From Methylobacterium sp. DB0501 (GTDB lineage Bacteria > Pseudomonadota > Alphaproteobacteria > Rhizobiales > Beijerinckiaceae): a stretch of 64,000 bases of DNA. The position numbers and the translations under genes are program-made. Shown in pieces: positions 45,396-54,333 of the stretch; the stretch's first letter is position 1, and each line of letters opens with the position of its first letter. The notes beneath the pieces were generated by a model. That model was not told where the DNA came from, made no database searches, and saw only the letters and a program-made list of their open reading frames with translations. The DNA lies in contig NZ_JAAKGV010000027.1 in NCBI RefSeq assembly GCF_011043735.1, positions 1-64,000 on the forward strand. The letters are read 5' to 3'.

Positions 45396-46338
45396 TTAGG
45401 CCAGCAGGGATTCGTGGAGATCGTAGGCGGTCGCGGCGATCCGCCCTCCGCTGGCGCAGAGCGCCGAGCCGAGGGCAGCCGAGCCCATACGCTCGTAGCC
45501 GCCGACCACGAGCGTGCCGTCCGCCTCCACACGCCCCATCCAGAGCGCCCCTTCCTCGGTGGAGCGGAGGAACCACGTCGGTTGACCCGCGCGGGCCGCG
45601 AGGACGACGTCGAAGTTGAACACCTGCGGCAGGCTCGGATCGATGCGCAAGGTCGCCTTGTCCGTGAGCGTCACGCTCCAGTCTCGTGACGCGATCCTGT
45701 AACGCCAGAGGTTGGCGTCCGCCGCCCCGACGGCGCAGTTGACCACGAGGAGCCGGTCGCCGAGGGGCACGGCCGCCACGCCCCGGACGTTGTGCAGATT
45801 CCAGGGATTGACGGGCTTTGGGGCGCGGACGTCGACGGTCTGGGCAAGGGTCCATCGTGACCTCGTCACCCTGTCGCCAGACGCTGGCGAACCCGCCGGC
45901 ATGACCGACGGCGAGGCCGGGCGCGCCGTGCGAGACGACGGTGGCCGCGCTGTTGGCGACGCCGAGGCGCGCATCGTAGGCGAGGGCCGCCGCGACGGCG
46001 AGATCGCTCCAGTCGCCCGTGGCCGAGGACCAGATCAAAAGGCTGCCTTCGTCGTTGGAGCTCATGAACACGCCCGGCCCCAGCGGCACGATCGCCTGGA
46101 TGCCTTCCTGCGCCGGACTGTTCACGGCCTTGGCGACCACCGGCCCCTGACTCGGCGAGTCGGTGAAGGCGAACGGCGACAGGGTGCCGTCCCATCGTCC
46201 GACCGCATAGTGCCGCTCGTCGACGAAGGCGGCTTCCTGCGCCATGGAGTAGGTCGTACCGGCGGGCGTCAGGGGGATCGCGGACGCCGCGACGGTCCCG
46301 AGTGCGGTCGCCGAGCCGAGGGGCATGGGCGAGGTCAT
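45396..46338 (-). pseudogene. Beta-propeller-like hypothetical protein, frameshifted
   Basis: From ATG 46338 (MTSPMPLGSATALGTVAASA) the frame is convincing to about 45857 (GFASVWRQGDEVT). It then continues in another frame as WTLAQTVDVRAPKPVNPWNL through to LSTAYDLHESLLA-like residues ending at 45396. Joining the frames gives about 314 residues with repeated W.Y.../S.DW blades (LIWSSATGDWSDLAVA, LWRYRIASRDWSVTL), like a WD40/YVTN-type propeller. One extra base (or two missing) near 45856 explains the break. It is either a pseudogene or a sequencing error. No function known. Confidence 0.7.
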
Positions 46339-46551
46339 CGATCCCTGGCTCCTCGGCCTCGAGTCGATGTCAACGTAGCGTCGAACCTGCCCCGTGTGGA
46401 ATGAATCTCCCGGAGAGGCGTCGTGGCGGCATTTAAAATGTCACCTTTTGCTTCGAATTTTTGAGAGGATGGACCAGGAGGATCGTCTCTGGGCATCTCC
46501 AAGCGGCAGCCGCCCGACGGTTCGACAGTGGGCTGTGCAGGATGAGCCAAG

Positions 46552-46587
46552 AGAATTGACGGCCCATGGAGAATTGACAGCCCATGG
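46552..46587. repeat. 18-bp tandem duplication containing a -35 element
   Basis: agaattgacggcccatgg is followed immediately by agaattgacagcccatgg, one mismatch. Each unit carries a TTGAC hexamer start. Only the second, TTGACA, has a suitably spaced -10. Confidence 0.85.
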
Positions 46588-46602
46588 CTGCGCGAATAGC
46601 TA
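46574..46602 (+). promoter_or_regulatory. Sigma-70-like promoter of the btu operon
   Basis: TTGACA (46574-46579), 17-base spacer, TAGCTA (46597-46602). The -35 is consensus and the spacing is optimal. Transcription would start just before the riboswitch aptamer at about 46608. Confidence 0.6.
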
Positions 46603-46607
46603 AGCCG

Positions 46608-46778
46608 CGACGGTTCCCCTCGGGGATCAAAAGGGAACGCGGTGAGGGTACGAGCCCGATGCCGCGGCTGCCCCCGCAACTGTGAGCGGCGAGCCTTCCG
46701 CCACCATGTCACTGGGCCGCTTCGCCCGGGAAGACGGTGAGAAGGCCGTGACCCGCGAGCCAGGAGACCTGCCGTCAG
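46608..46778 (+). promoter_or_regulatory. Cobalamin (adenosylcobalamin) riboswitch
   Basis: The conserved parts of the B12 aptamer are present in order: a P2/P3-type stem ggttcccc...gggaacgcggtga, the core gccgcggctgcccccgcaac with ctgtgag, and the closing B12-box region gccaggagacctgccgtca. It lies between a promoter and the TonB receptor gene, about 95-125 bases before the start codon. Binding of cobalamin should reduce expression of the uptake operon. Confidence 0.93.
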
Positions 46779-46873
46779 TCGTGGTCACACGCGAAACGCG
46801 CCGGGCGGGGTGTCCTGGCGGGTGTCGAGGCGCTGCCCTGTGAGGCGGCCGCCGAGGCCTCGTTCGCGGTGAC

Positions 46874-48868
46874 GTGCCACTGCCGTCGCCCGAGGCCAAG
46901 CCCGTGTTCCGTCTCGTCTCTCCCGCCCTTCGGCGTGCGCTCGCGCTGTCCTGCGCGGCCCCCGGTCTCCTCTGCGTGCCCGCTCTCGCGCAGCAGGTCG
47001 CCGCTCCCTTCGCCGATGCCCCACCTGCGCGTGACGGGACGATCGCGCTCTCCGAGATCACCGTCTCGGCCACCGGCGTCCCGACGCCGATCGCCACCAC
47101 GGGGTCGAGCGTCACCGTGCTCACCTCGGACGTGCTTCAGGCCCAGCAGGTCCGCACGGCGCCGGATGCCCTGCGGCAGGTGCCGGGCCTCACCGTCGTC
47201 CAGACCGGCGGCGCGGGCGGCCAGACCTCGGTGTTCATCCGCGGCACCAACTCCAACCACGTCAAGGTCCTGATCGACGGCATCGACGTCAACGACCCCT
47301 CGACGCCCAACCGCTCCTTCGACTTCAGCCAGCTTCAGACCGAGGACCTCTCCCGCCTCGAGGTGCTGCGTGGGCCGCAGAGCGGCCTCTACGGCGCCGA
47401 CGCCATCGGCGGCGTCATCTCCTTCGTGACCAGGCGCGGTGAGGGGCCGCCGAAGGTCACCGCCTTTGCCGAGGGCGGGTCGTACGGCACCTTCAACCAG
47501 GGCGGCCGGCTGTCGGGCGCGTCGGGCATCTTCGACTACTCGTTCTCCGTGCAGCACCTGCGCCAGGCCGCCCTGCCGGTCACGCCGTCCGAACTCCTGC
47601 CGCCCGGGGTGCCGCTGCGCACCGCCTTCACCGACCTCAAGACGGTCTCGACCCGGCTCGGCGCGCAGCTCACCGATACCTTCCGCCTGAACACCGTCTT
47701 GCGCTTCTCTGACAGCGCCTATCTCGAACAGGCCGATGGCGGCTTTCCCTACCGGCCGACGCCCTATCGCAACCTCAACGACCAGCAGCAGCTCCTGATG
47801 CGCGGCGAGGCCGAATGGACGCCGCTGCCGGGCTTCCACAACGTGTTCGGGGCCAACTACGCCAAGTTCGACCGTCTGTTCGCCGGTCCCCTCGACCCGC
47901 TCGCGCCGCCGACGCCCTCGACCTATCTCGGCGAGCGCACCCGCTTCGACTATCGCGGCGACGTCCAGCTTAGCCCCGGCCACCTGCTGCTGTTCGGAGC
48001 CCAGCGCGAGGACGAGCGCTTCCAGGCGACCGGCATCGACAGGTCGAACGGCAATACCGGCGGCTTCGCCGAGCTGCAATCGGCGATCACCGACCGCGTC
48101 TTCCTGGTCGCCAATCTCCGTCACGACGCGAACGACCAGTTCGGCGGCGCGACCACCTTCCGGATCGCACCGAGCTACACTCTGCCCTACACGGAGACAC
48201 GCCTGAAGGGCAGCGTCGGCACCGGCTTCAAGCCGCCGACCCTGAGCCAGCTCTACCAGGACTATCCGGACTTCCGCTCCTTCGGGAACCCGGCCTTGCG
48301 GCCCGAGGAGAGCTTCGGGTTCGACGGCGGCTTCGAGCAGCCCCTCGGCGAGAGGGTGCTCGTCGGCGCGACCTACTTCGAGACCGATTTCCGCAACCTG
48401 ATCCAGACCGCCTACTTCCCGACCTTCTCGACCAGCGTGAATGTCGGCCGCGCCGTGGCCTACGGGGCGGAGAGCTTTGTCTCGGTCAAGCTCACCGACA
48501 CCCTGAGCGGACGGGTCGACTACACCAACACCGTCACCAAGGACGAGATCGCCCACCAGGAGCTGCTGCGCCGGCCCCGGCACAAGGTCAGCGCCACCGC
48601 GATCTGGAACCCGATGCCGCAACTCACGCTCACCGGCACGCTGGTGGCGATCGGCGCGTTCGTCGACGGCAACCGTGACTTCTCGGTTCCGCGGCTGAAG
48701 AACCCCGGCTTCACCCTGGTCAACCTCTCGGCCAATTACGCCTACTCGGACAACCTGACGCTGTTTGCCCGCATCGATAACCTGTTCGACCAGCGCTATC
48801 AGAACCCGACCGGCTTCCTCGGCGCGGGTCTCGCCGTCTATGGCGGCGTGCGCGTGACCTCGTTCTAG
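46874..48868 (+). CDS. btuB: TonB-dependent vitamin B12 receptor
   Basis: About 654-664 residue outer-membrane receptor. The start is GTG 46874 or, more fitting for the signal peptide, GTG 46904 (VFRLVSPALRRALALSCAA, cleavage after ALAQ). A TonB box-like EITVSATG lies near the mature N-terminus. The plug domain has RTAPDALRQVPGLTVVQ and RLEVLRGPQSGLYGADAIGG. The barrel ends with DNLFDQRYQNPTGF and a terminal aromatic (VRVTSF), as required for BAM assembly. The upstream riboswitch and downstream btuFCD make cobalamin the ligand. Confidence 0.93.
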   Translation: MPLPSPEAKPVFRLVSPALRRALALSCAAPGLLCVPALAQQVAAPFADAPPARDGTIALSEITVSATGVPTPIATTGSSVTVLTSDVLQAQQVRTAPDALRQVPGLTVVQTGGAGGQTSVFIRGTNSNHVKVLIDGIDVNDPSTPNRSFDFSQLQTEDLSRLEVLRGPQSGLYGADAIGGVISFVTRRGEGPPKVTAFAEGGSYGTFNQGGRLSGASGIFDYSFSVQHLRQAALPVTPSELLPPGVPLRTAFTDLKTVSTRLGAQLTDTFRLNTVLRFSDSAYLEQADGGFPYRPTPYRNLNDQQQLLMRGEAEWTPLPGFHNVFGANYAKFDRLFAGPLDPLAPPTPSTYLGERTRFDYRGDVQLSPGHLLLFGAQREDERFQATGIDRSNGNTGGFAELQSAITDRVFLVANLRHDANDQFGGATTFRIAPSYTLPYTETRLKGSVGTGFKPPTLSQLYQDYPDFRSFGNPALRPEESFGFDGGFEQPLGERVLVGATYFETDFRNLIQTAYFPTFSTSVNVGRAVAYGAESFVSVKLTDTLSGRVDYTNTVTKDEIAHQELLRRPRHKVSATAIWNPMPQLTLTGTLVAIGAFVDGNRDFSVPRLKNPGFTLVNLSANYAYSDNLTLFARIDNLFDQRYQNPTGFLGAGLAVYGGVRVTSF

Positions 48869-48880
48869 AGACGGGCGCGA

Positions 48881-49762
48881 ATGCGGGCCTTGAGCCTTCT
48901 CGGCCTCGTGGGCGGTCTGGCGGCCTACATGGCATCCGGCCTAGCATCGGCAGGGGAGACCCCTGCCGGGCCGGGCTGGCCGTCGCGCATCGTTTCGCTG
49001 AACCTGTGCGCGGACGAGCTCGTGCTGCGCCTCGCCGACCGGGCGCAGGTCGCGGCGGTGACCACCCTCGCCGGCGATCCGCGCGGCTCGACCGTGGCCA
49101 CCGAGGCGACCGGCGTGCCGGTCACACGGGGCCTCGCGGAGGAGATCGTCGCGCTGAAGCCCGACCTCGTCATCGCCGGGGCCTTCACCACCCGCACCAC
49201 GGTCGGGCTCCTCAAGCGGATCGGCTTCCCGCCGCTCGAACTGGGCGTGCCTGCCGACTTCGACGGCGTGCGGGCCCAGATCCGCCAGGTCGCGGCGGCC
49301 GTCGGGCATCCGGAGCGCGGGGAAGCCATGGTGGCGGAGCTCGATGCCACCCTCTCGCAGATCGTGCCGGCGTCTCGCTCCTTGCGCGTTATGGTCCTAC
49401 GCCCGAACGCCTTCACGGTCTCGCCCGGGAGCCTCGGCGACGCGATCATCCGGGCGGCGGGCCTCGTCAACGTCGCCGCCGAGATCGGCCGGGACCGCAC
49501 CGGCTCGGTGCCGCTCGAGGCCGCTGCCCTGGCCGACGCCGATCTCGTCGTGCTCGATGCGGGCGAGGCGGGCACGCCGTCCTTCGCCGACGCCCTGCTG
49601 CATCACCCGATCCTCGAGCGAATTCGTGCGCAAGGGCGCACGGTTCCAATCCCCAACCGCCTCTGGACCTGTCCCGGGCCGCAGGTCGCCGAGGTCGCCG
49701 CCCGGCTGGCGGCGGCGGCGAGGGAACGCGCGCCCATGAGCGCCCCGATGAAGGCCCCATGA
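48881..49762 (+). CDS. btuF: Periplasmic cobalamin-binding protein
   Basis: 293 residues with an N-terminal signal (MRALSLLGLVGGLAAYMASG, cleavage near ASA). A class III binding fold: RIVSLNLCADELVLRLADRA at the start of lobe 1, then EEIVALKPDLVIAGAFTTRT and a lobe 2 ending in HHPILERIRAQ. The SLNLC motif near the start is usual for BtuF-like proteins. It lies 12 bases after btuB and overlaps the permease gene by 4 bases. Confidence 0.88.
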   Translation: MRALSLLGLVGGLAAYMASGLASAGETPAGPGWPSRIVSLNLCADELVLRLADRAQVAAVTTLAGDPRGSTVATEATGVPVTRGLAEEIVALKPDLVIAGAFTTRTTVGLLKRIGFPPLELGVPADFDGVRAQIRQVAAAVGHPERGEAMVAELDATLSQIVPASRSLRVMVLRPNAFTVSPGSLGDAIIRAAGLVNVAAEIGRDRTGSVPLEAAALADADLVVLDAGEAGTPSFADALLHHPILERIRAQGRTVPIPNRLWTCPGPQVAEVAARLAAAARERAPMSAPMKAP

Positions 49763-50787
49763 CCGCTCCGACGCCCCTCGTGACGCGAACGACCCCGGAG
49801 ACCGGCAGCCGTGGCCTCATCGCGGGGGTGGGCCTCCTCGTCGCGACCCTGACCGTCGCCTCGATCGCGGTCGGCTACGCCGCCATCGATCTCCCGGCCG
49901 CCCTCGGCGACTGGTTGGCGGGCCGCGCCACTCTCCCCGCCCTGGTCCTGATGGAGCTGCGCTTGCCCAGGGCCCTCCTCGGCGGGCTCGTCGGCTTCAG
50001 CCTCGGCCTCACCGGAGCGGTGATGCAGGGCTACCTGCGCAATCCGCTCGCCGATCCGGGCATCCTCGGCATCTCCTCGGCCGCCGCGCTCGGGGCGGTG
50101 GTGGTGTTCTACGGCGGGCTCGCCGGCAGCCTGTCGCTCGCTCTGCCCCTCGGCGGCATCGCCGGCGCCGCCCTCGCGGCGCTCGGCATCAACGGGCTGG
50201 CCGCCCGCGGCACCGGCACGCTCGGGCTGATCCTCGCCGGAATCGGCCTGTCGAGCCTCGCCGGCGCGCTGACGGCGCTCGCCCTCAACCTCGCGCCCAA
50301 CCCCTACGCCGCCCTGGAGATCGTGTTCTGGCTGATGGGCTCGCTCGCCGACCGCAGCATGGATCACGTCCGGCTCTGCCTGCCGCTGATGGCCCTGGGC
50401 TGGATCCTGATGCTCTCGACCGCCCGCGCCCTCGATGCCCTGGCGCTCGGCGAGGACACGGCCGCGAGCCTCGGCTTCGACCTCGTCTCGGTCCGCATCC
50501 GCATCGTCACCGGGGCGGCTTTGGCGGTGGGCAGCGGCGTCGCGGTGAGCGGGGCGATCGGCTTCGTCGGCCTCGTCGTCCCCCACCTCGTACGACCGCT
50601 GGTCGGAGCCCGTCCCGGAGCCAGCCTGTGGCCGAGCGGGCTCCTCGGCGCGGCCCTGGTGCTCGGCGCCGACCTCGTCGTGCGCCTGCTGCCGACGCGG
50701 CCGGAGCTGAAGCTCGGCGTCGTCACGGCTCTGGTCGGGGCACCCTTCCTGATCGCGTTGCTGTTCCGGCGGGAGCAGGGCCGATGA
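49759..50787 (+). CDS. btuC: FecCD-family ABC permease, cobalamin type
   Basis: 342 residues with about ten membrane segments. Family motifs include LRLPRALLGGLVGFSLGLTG, VMQGYLRNPLADPGILGIS, LGEDTAASLGFDL and the ATPase-contact loop near GAIGFVGLVVPHLVRPLVG. It overlaps btuF and btuD by 4 bases each. It forms the homodimeric inner-membrane channel of the importer. Confidence 0.92.
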   Translation: MTAPTPLVTRTTPETGSRGLIAGVGLLVATLTVASIAVGYAAIDLPAALGDWLAGRATLPALVLMELRLPRALLGGLVGFSLGLTGAVMQGYLRNPLADPGILGISSAAALGAVVVFYGGLAGSLSLALPLGGIAGAALAALGINGLAARGTGTLGLILAGIGLSSLAGALTALALNLAPNPYAALEIVFWLMGSLADRSMDHVRLCLPLMALGWILMLSTARALDALALGEDTAASLGFDLVSVRIRIVTGAALAVGSGVAVSGAIGFVGLVVPHLVRPLVGARPGASLWPSGLLGAALVLGADLVVRLLPTRPELKLGVVTALVGAPFLIALLFRREQGR

Positions 50788-51581
50788 GGCTCGCTGCCGA
50801 AGAACTCCAGGTCCGGCTCCAGGATCGTCCCATCCTCGACGGGGTTTCGCTGTCGGTGGGCTCCGGTGAACTCGTCGGCCTCGTCGGCCCGAACGGCGCG
50901 GGCAAGACCACCTTCCTGCGCGCGCTCGCCGGCCTCGTGCCGCCGTTCACCGGCCGGATCCTCCTCGACGGCCGGCCTCTGTCCGCGATCCCCCGGGACG
51001 AGCGGGCGCGCCGCCTCGCCGTCCTGGTCCAGTCCGCCGGGATCGGCTGGCCGATGCGCGTCGCCGAGGTCGTCGCCCTCGGACGCCTGCCGCACCGGCG
51101 CGCCTTCGCCCCCTTGAGCGAGGCCGATCACGCGGCGGTCGCCCGGGCGATGGCGCGCGCCGATGTCGCCCACCTGCGCGAGCGAGCGGAGCCGAGCCTG
51201 TCCTCGGGCGAGCGGATGCGGGTGCTGCTCGCGCGCGCCCTGGCGGTCGAGGCCGAGATTCTGCTCGCCGACGAGCCGATCACCGCCCTCGACCCGGCCC
51301 ACCAGCTCGACGCGATGGACCTCCTGCGCGCGATCAGCCGCGCCGGGACCGGAATCGTCGCCGTCCTGCACGATCTGACCCTGGCCGCCCGCTTCTGCGA
51401 CCGGCTCGTGGTGCTGAGCGAGGGCCGGATCGTCGCCGATGCGCGGCCCGCCCTCGCCCTGACCGACCCGCTGCTTCAGGCCGCCTTCGGCATCTCGGTC
51501 CTGCGCGGCACCCATGCCGACGGCACATCCTACATCCTGCCCTGGCATCGCTCGGGGCGCCTCCGGGAGGACGACCCATGA
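50784..51581 (+). CDS. btuD: ABC transporter ATPase, cobalamin/hemin type
   Basis: 265 residues. Walker A GPNGAGKTTFL near residue 36, Q-loop LVQSAGIGWPM, signature LSSGERMRVLLARAL, Walker B ILLADEPITALD and switch His in VLHDLTLAARFCD. The signature has LSSGE in place of LSGGE, common in FecE/BtuD relatives. It overlaps both btuC and the following uncharacterised gene by 4 bases. Confidence 0.92.
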   Translation: MRLAAEELQVRLQDRPILDGVSLSVGSGELVGLVGPNGAGKTTFLRALAGLVPPFTGRILLDGRPLSAIPRDERARRLAVLVQSAGIGWPMRVAEVVALGRLPHRRAFAPLSEADHAAVARAMARADVAHLRERAEPSLSSGERMRVLLARALAVEAEILLADEPITALDPAHQLDAMDLLRAISRAGTGIVAVLHDLTLAARFCDRLVVLSEGRIVADARPALALTDPLLQAAFGISVLRGTHADGTSYILPWHRSGRLREDDP

Positions 51582-52549
51582 CCCAGCCGGCAACGACCGC
51601 TCCTGACGGCGACGCGATCGAGGCGCTCCTGTGGGATGCCTTGCGCGACCCGGGCACGGCCTGGAGCCTCGGCAGCTTCGGGGCGATCGCGGAGTTCATG
51701 CGTGACCCCGACGAGCCCGTCTCGGCGCTGCCCGACGATCGCCTCGGGATGGCGACGGCGCGCGGGGCCATCGCGTTGCGGTCCCACCCCGACCTGCGCC
51801 CGGTCGCCTACGAGACCGCGGTCGCCTCGGGCTGGAACCACGCGGTGGCGCTCTGCCTGCCCGAGGAGACCTGCGCCATGAACCGGCGCGGCGTCGTCAC
51901 GGAGCTCGGCCCCGATCACGAGGCGGCCCGGCTAGACGACCGCGACGGGGTGCTGTTCGATCTCGGCCTCGACCTCCTCGCCATCGACGCCTGCGTGCGC
52001 AGCCGCGATCCCGAGGTCATCGCCTGTCTGCGGGCCGGGGCCGGGCAGCCGCTGTTCGCGCCCGGCAACCCGATCGGGCCGCGCCTCGTCGCCATGAGCC
52101 CGCACAGGGTCTTTCTCGCGCGTTTCGGGCGCATCGAGGTCTACGCCCCGATCCCGCCCTCCGGCGGCACCAGCCCGGAGGGGCCGCACACCCACGTCCT
52201 GCCGAAGCTCCTCCGGAGCGGCCGCACCCATGCCGCGACGACCCCGATCCCGGCCGGCCTCGTGCCCTGCGCCGCCTTGCACCCGGCCCATCCCTACAAG
52301 GACATGCAGGGACAACGCATCGCCTTCGACGCGGACCGCCTGGCGGCGTTCCAGGTTCTGTTCAAGCGCTGGGGCGATCCGGCTCTGGTCGCCATCAAGC
52401 ACGGGGCGGAGGATCACGGTGCGGTGTCGAGCCGGCACGCGCAAGCCGCGCGGCGGGTGGCCGAGGCGCAGGACCGCTATCTGCGCGGCGAGATCATCGA
52501 GGCCGGCCCCGGAGACGAGGAGGACGAGGCGGCCGCCAACAACGCCTGA
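51578..52549 (+). CDS. Uncharacterised protein coupled to btuD
   Basis: 323 residues, soluble, no signal peptide. I do not recognise a named domain. An acidic C-terminus (GDEEDEAAANN) follows a helical, charge-rich region. Internal features are SGWNHAVALCLPEETCAMNR, a His pair in GPHTHVLPKLL and HPAHPYKDMQGQRIAF. The ATG overlaps the btuD stop, so it is translated with the B12 importer and falls under the riboswitch. A cytoplasmic role in handling the imported cofactor, or in a parallel metal pathway, is possible; this is inference from position only. Confidence 0.8.
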   Translation: MTQPATTAPDGDAIEALLWDALRDPGTAWSLGSFGAIAEFMRDPDEPVSALPDDRLGMATARGAIALRSHPDLRPVAYETAVASGWNHAVALCLPEETCAMNRRGVVTELGPDHEAARLDDRDGVLFDLGLDLLAIDACVRSRDPEVIACLRAGAGQPLFAPGNPIGPRLVAMSPHRVFLARFGRIEVYAPIPPSGGTSPEGPHTHVLPKLLRSGRTHAATTPIPAGLVPCAALHPAHPYKDMQGQRIAFDADRLAAFQVLFKRWGDPALVAIKHGAEDHGAVSSRHAQAARRVAEAQDRYLRGEIIEAGPGDEEDEAAANNA

Positions 52550-52699
52550 CAATGTCCCCGATCTTCGAGGGCGTTCGGCCTTGACCGAACTGGCTCGTCT
52601 CTCGGATGGCTAAACTTTCCCGTCCCAGACCCTCCGCTTGCGACTTTCGATCTGGGCCTCGACTCTCGCTATGGGGAATGGTCCCCTCGGAGCCCTCAC

Positions 52700-52894
52700 A
52701 TGCGCGCCGTCCTCAACATCACTACCCGAGTCACGCTGCCGGTCGTCAGCATCGCGACCATCACCGCGATCTACATCCTGCCGTCGGGCATCACCGGCGG
52801 AGACGTCGGCCCATGGCTCGGCCTCATGTCCATGTCGGGATTGATGATCATGGCCGGCGCCGCGGCGTGGTTCGGGGCTTTGGCCGCTCGCTGA
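52700..52894 (+). CDS. Small membrane protein, hypothetical
   Basis: 64 residues with two hydrophobic helices (LPVVSIATITAIYILPSG and LGLMSMSGLMIMAGAAAWFG). The basic N-terminus MRAVLNITTR precedes the first helix. A CGGAG sequence lies upstream. No family recognised. It stands alone between the btu operon and vapBC. Confidence 0.5.
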   Translation: MRAVLNITTRVTLPVVSIATITAIYILPSGITGGDVGPWLGLMSMSGLMIMAGAAAWFGALAAR

Positions 52895-53096
52895 CGCACG
52901 CGCTACGACCCCGCCAAGGGCACCTGGCGGGATACACACTCCTTGGAAAGGGAGGAGGGACGATCGCCACAATGGCGCCCCCGCGCTCGACGAGCAGCTG
53001 ATCCCGCCGGGTGCACGACGCCTTGGGGATCGGATTGACGCAATGCGCATTACGTCTTTACGTTCGCTTCATTACGCTTGCGGGGAAGGAGCCGCC

Positions 53097-53342
53097 ATGA
53101 CGACCACCCTGAATGTCCGCAACCCCCGTGCCCACGAGTTGGCCCGCGAGCTGGCCCAGCGCCGCAATACCGGGATCACTGAGGCCGTGATCCAGGCCCT
53201 CGAGCATGAATTGGAGCGGGAGCGAGCCTCAACCCCTCTCGCCCAGCGGCTCGAAGCCCTCGCGGATCGAGCGCTGGCGAAGGCCGGACCCAACCCCCAG
53301 CCCGTCACCGATGCCGATCGCGATGCGATGTGGGATCGCTGA
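53097..53342 (+). CDS. vapB: VapB-type antitoxin
   Basis: 81 residues. The start MTTTLNVRNPRAHELARELA with later TGITEAVIQALEHELER is the short DNA-binding and dimerisation module of the PSK/Rv0623-type VapB antitoxins. The C-terminal part (GPNPQPVTDADRDAMWDR) is the toxin-binding tail. A GGAAGGAG site precedes the ATG at 53097. The stop overlaps the vapC start by 1 base. An AATGCGCATT palindrome at 53042-53051 may be its autoregulatory operator. Confidence 0.88.
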   Translation: MTTTLNVRNPRAHELARELAQRRNTGITEAVIQALEHELERERASTPLAQRLEALADRALAKAGPNPQPVTDADRDAMWDR

Positions 53343-53743
53343 TGTTCATTGACACGTCCGCCTTCGTGGCGATTTTCTGCAAGGAACCCGAGGCCGGGAT
53401 TTTCGCCAACTGCATCGAGCGGGCGAAGCGCCGATGCACCTCACCCATGGTCCGCCTGGAAACCTGCATGGTCCTGGCAAGCCGCCTGGATCGCGATCCG
53501 GCCGATGTTCAGGCTGACTTCGATGAGTTCCTGGCCGAGGCCGGGATCACCGTCGTGACGATCAGCGACAGCATCGGCCGCATCGCCGTGGAGGCGTTCC
53601 AGCGATACGGCAAGGGCCGGGGGCACCCGGCTCAACTCAACCTTGCGGACTGCCTGTCCTACGCTTGTGCCCGCGCTTACCGCGATCCCATCCTCTTCAA
53701 GGGCCGGGATTTCGGCCATACCGACCTGACGAGCGCGCTCTAG
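53342..53743 (+). CDS. vapC: VapC-type toxin, PIN-domain ribonuclease
   Basis: 133 residues, standard PIN-domain size. The acidic metal-binding quartet is visible: D4 in MFIDTSAFVAI, E40 in VRLETCMVLAS, D103 in LNLADCLSYA and D123 in FKGRDFGHTD. It would cleave tRNA or rRNA when free of VapB. The pair is complete and looks functional. Confidence 0.9.
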   Translation: MFIDTSAFVAIFCKEPEAGIFANCIERAKRRCTSPMVRLETCMVLASRLDRDPADVQADFDEFLAEAGITVVTISDSIGRIAVEAFQRYGKGRGHPAQLNLADCLSYACARAYRDPILFKGRDFGHTDLTSAL

Positions 53744-53825
53744 CATTACAGTTGCAGGATTGCAGCCCTATTTGACCGCGAGCGATAGGAGGTTGCGATG
53801 GCGACTGCCTCGCTCGAAGCGATGC

Positions 53826-53983
53826 TGAACCGCTCCGGCTTTTTCGGAGGGTGACTGGTTTGTGTCAGGCGGCCAAGGTTTGGTCGCCGACGTTGGTATG
53901 AGTGCGCTTCGGCCTCGTCGGGAGGGACGTTGCCGATCGGCGCGAGGAGGCGACGGTGGTTGTACCAGTCGACCCACTCCAGG
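53826..53983 (-). mobile_element. IS3 element end remnant
   Basis: 158 bases nearly identical to the left end of the 496-1813 element (terminal inverted repeat tgaaccgctccggctttttc and the C-terminal part of orfB, DWYNHRRLLAPIGNVPP type). The match stops abruptly at 53983 within orfB. It is a solo end left after deletion, 83 bases from vapC. Confidence 0.85.
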
Positions 53984-54054
53984 TGGGATGGTGAGGAATC
54001 ATCGCTGTGCCGGATCCCCGGGCGGGGGGCGCCCGATCTGCGGAACGGGAACGT

Positions 54055-54333
54055 TCAGCCGCACGCCGCCGCGACCGGCGGGTGAACGAGGCGCGGGCGG
54101 TGCAGCAGGAGGGCGCACATCAGCGCCTGCCTGGAGTCGCGCTCGCCGGCATAGGGGAAGTGACTTGCGGAAGCGTGCATCGCGGCGGCGATCTCGGTGA
54201 AATCGATCCGGTACAGCGCGTGGAGCACGCACGACCGCACGCTCGGATCGGCGAGGTAGGCATCGACCGCCGCGTCGATGTCGCCGTCCAGGAGATCGCC
54301 TCTCCGCAGGAGGTCTAGGATGCTCGGCGCCAT
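54055..54333 (-). CDS. Small hypothetical protein
   Basis: About 92 residues from the start MAPSILDLLRRGDLLDGDID, with further in-frame starts up to 54384. ADPSVRSCVLHALYRIDFTE and HFPYAGERDSRQALMCALLL suggest a folded helical protein. No family recognised, no signal peptide. The stretch 54385-54734 upstream of the LysR gene holds no gene that I can support. Confidence 0.4.
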   Translation of the reverse strand: MAPSILDLLRRGDLLDGDIDAAVDAYLADPSVRSCVLHALYRIDFTEIAAAMHASASHFPYAGERDSRQALMCALLLHRPRLVHPPVAAACG

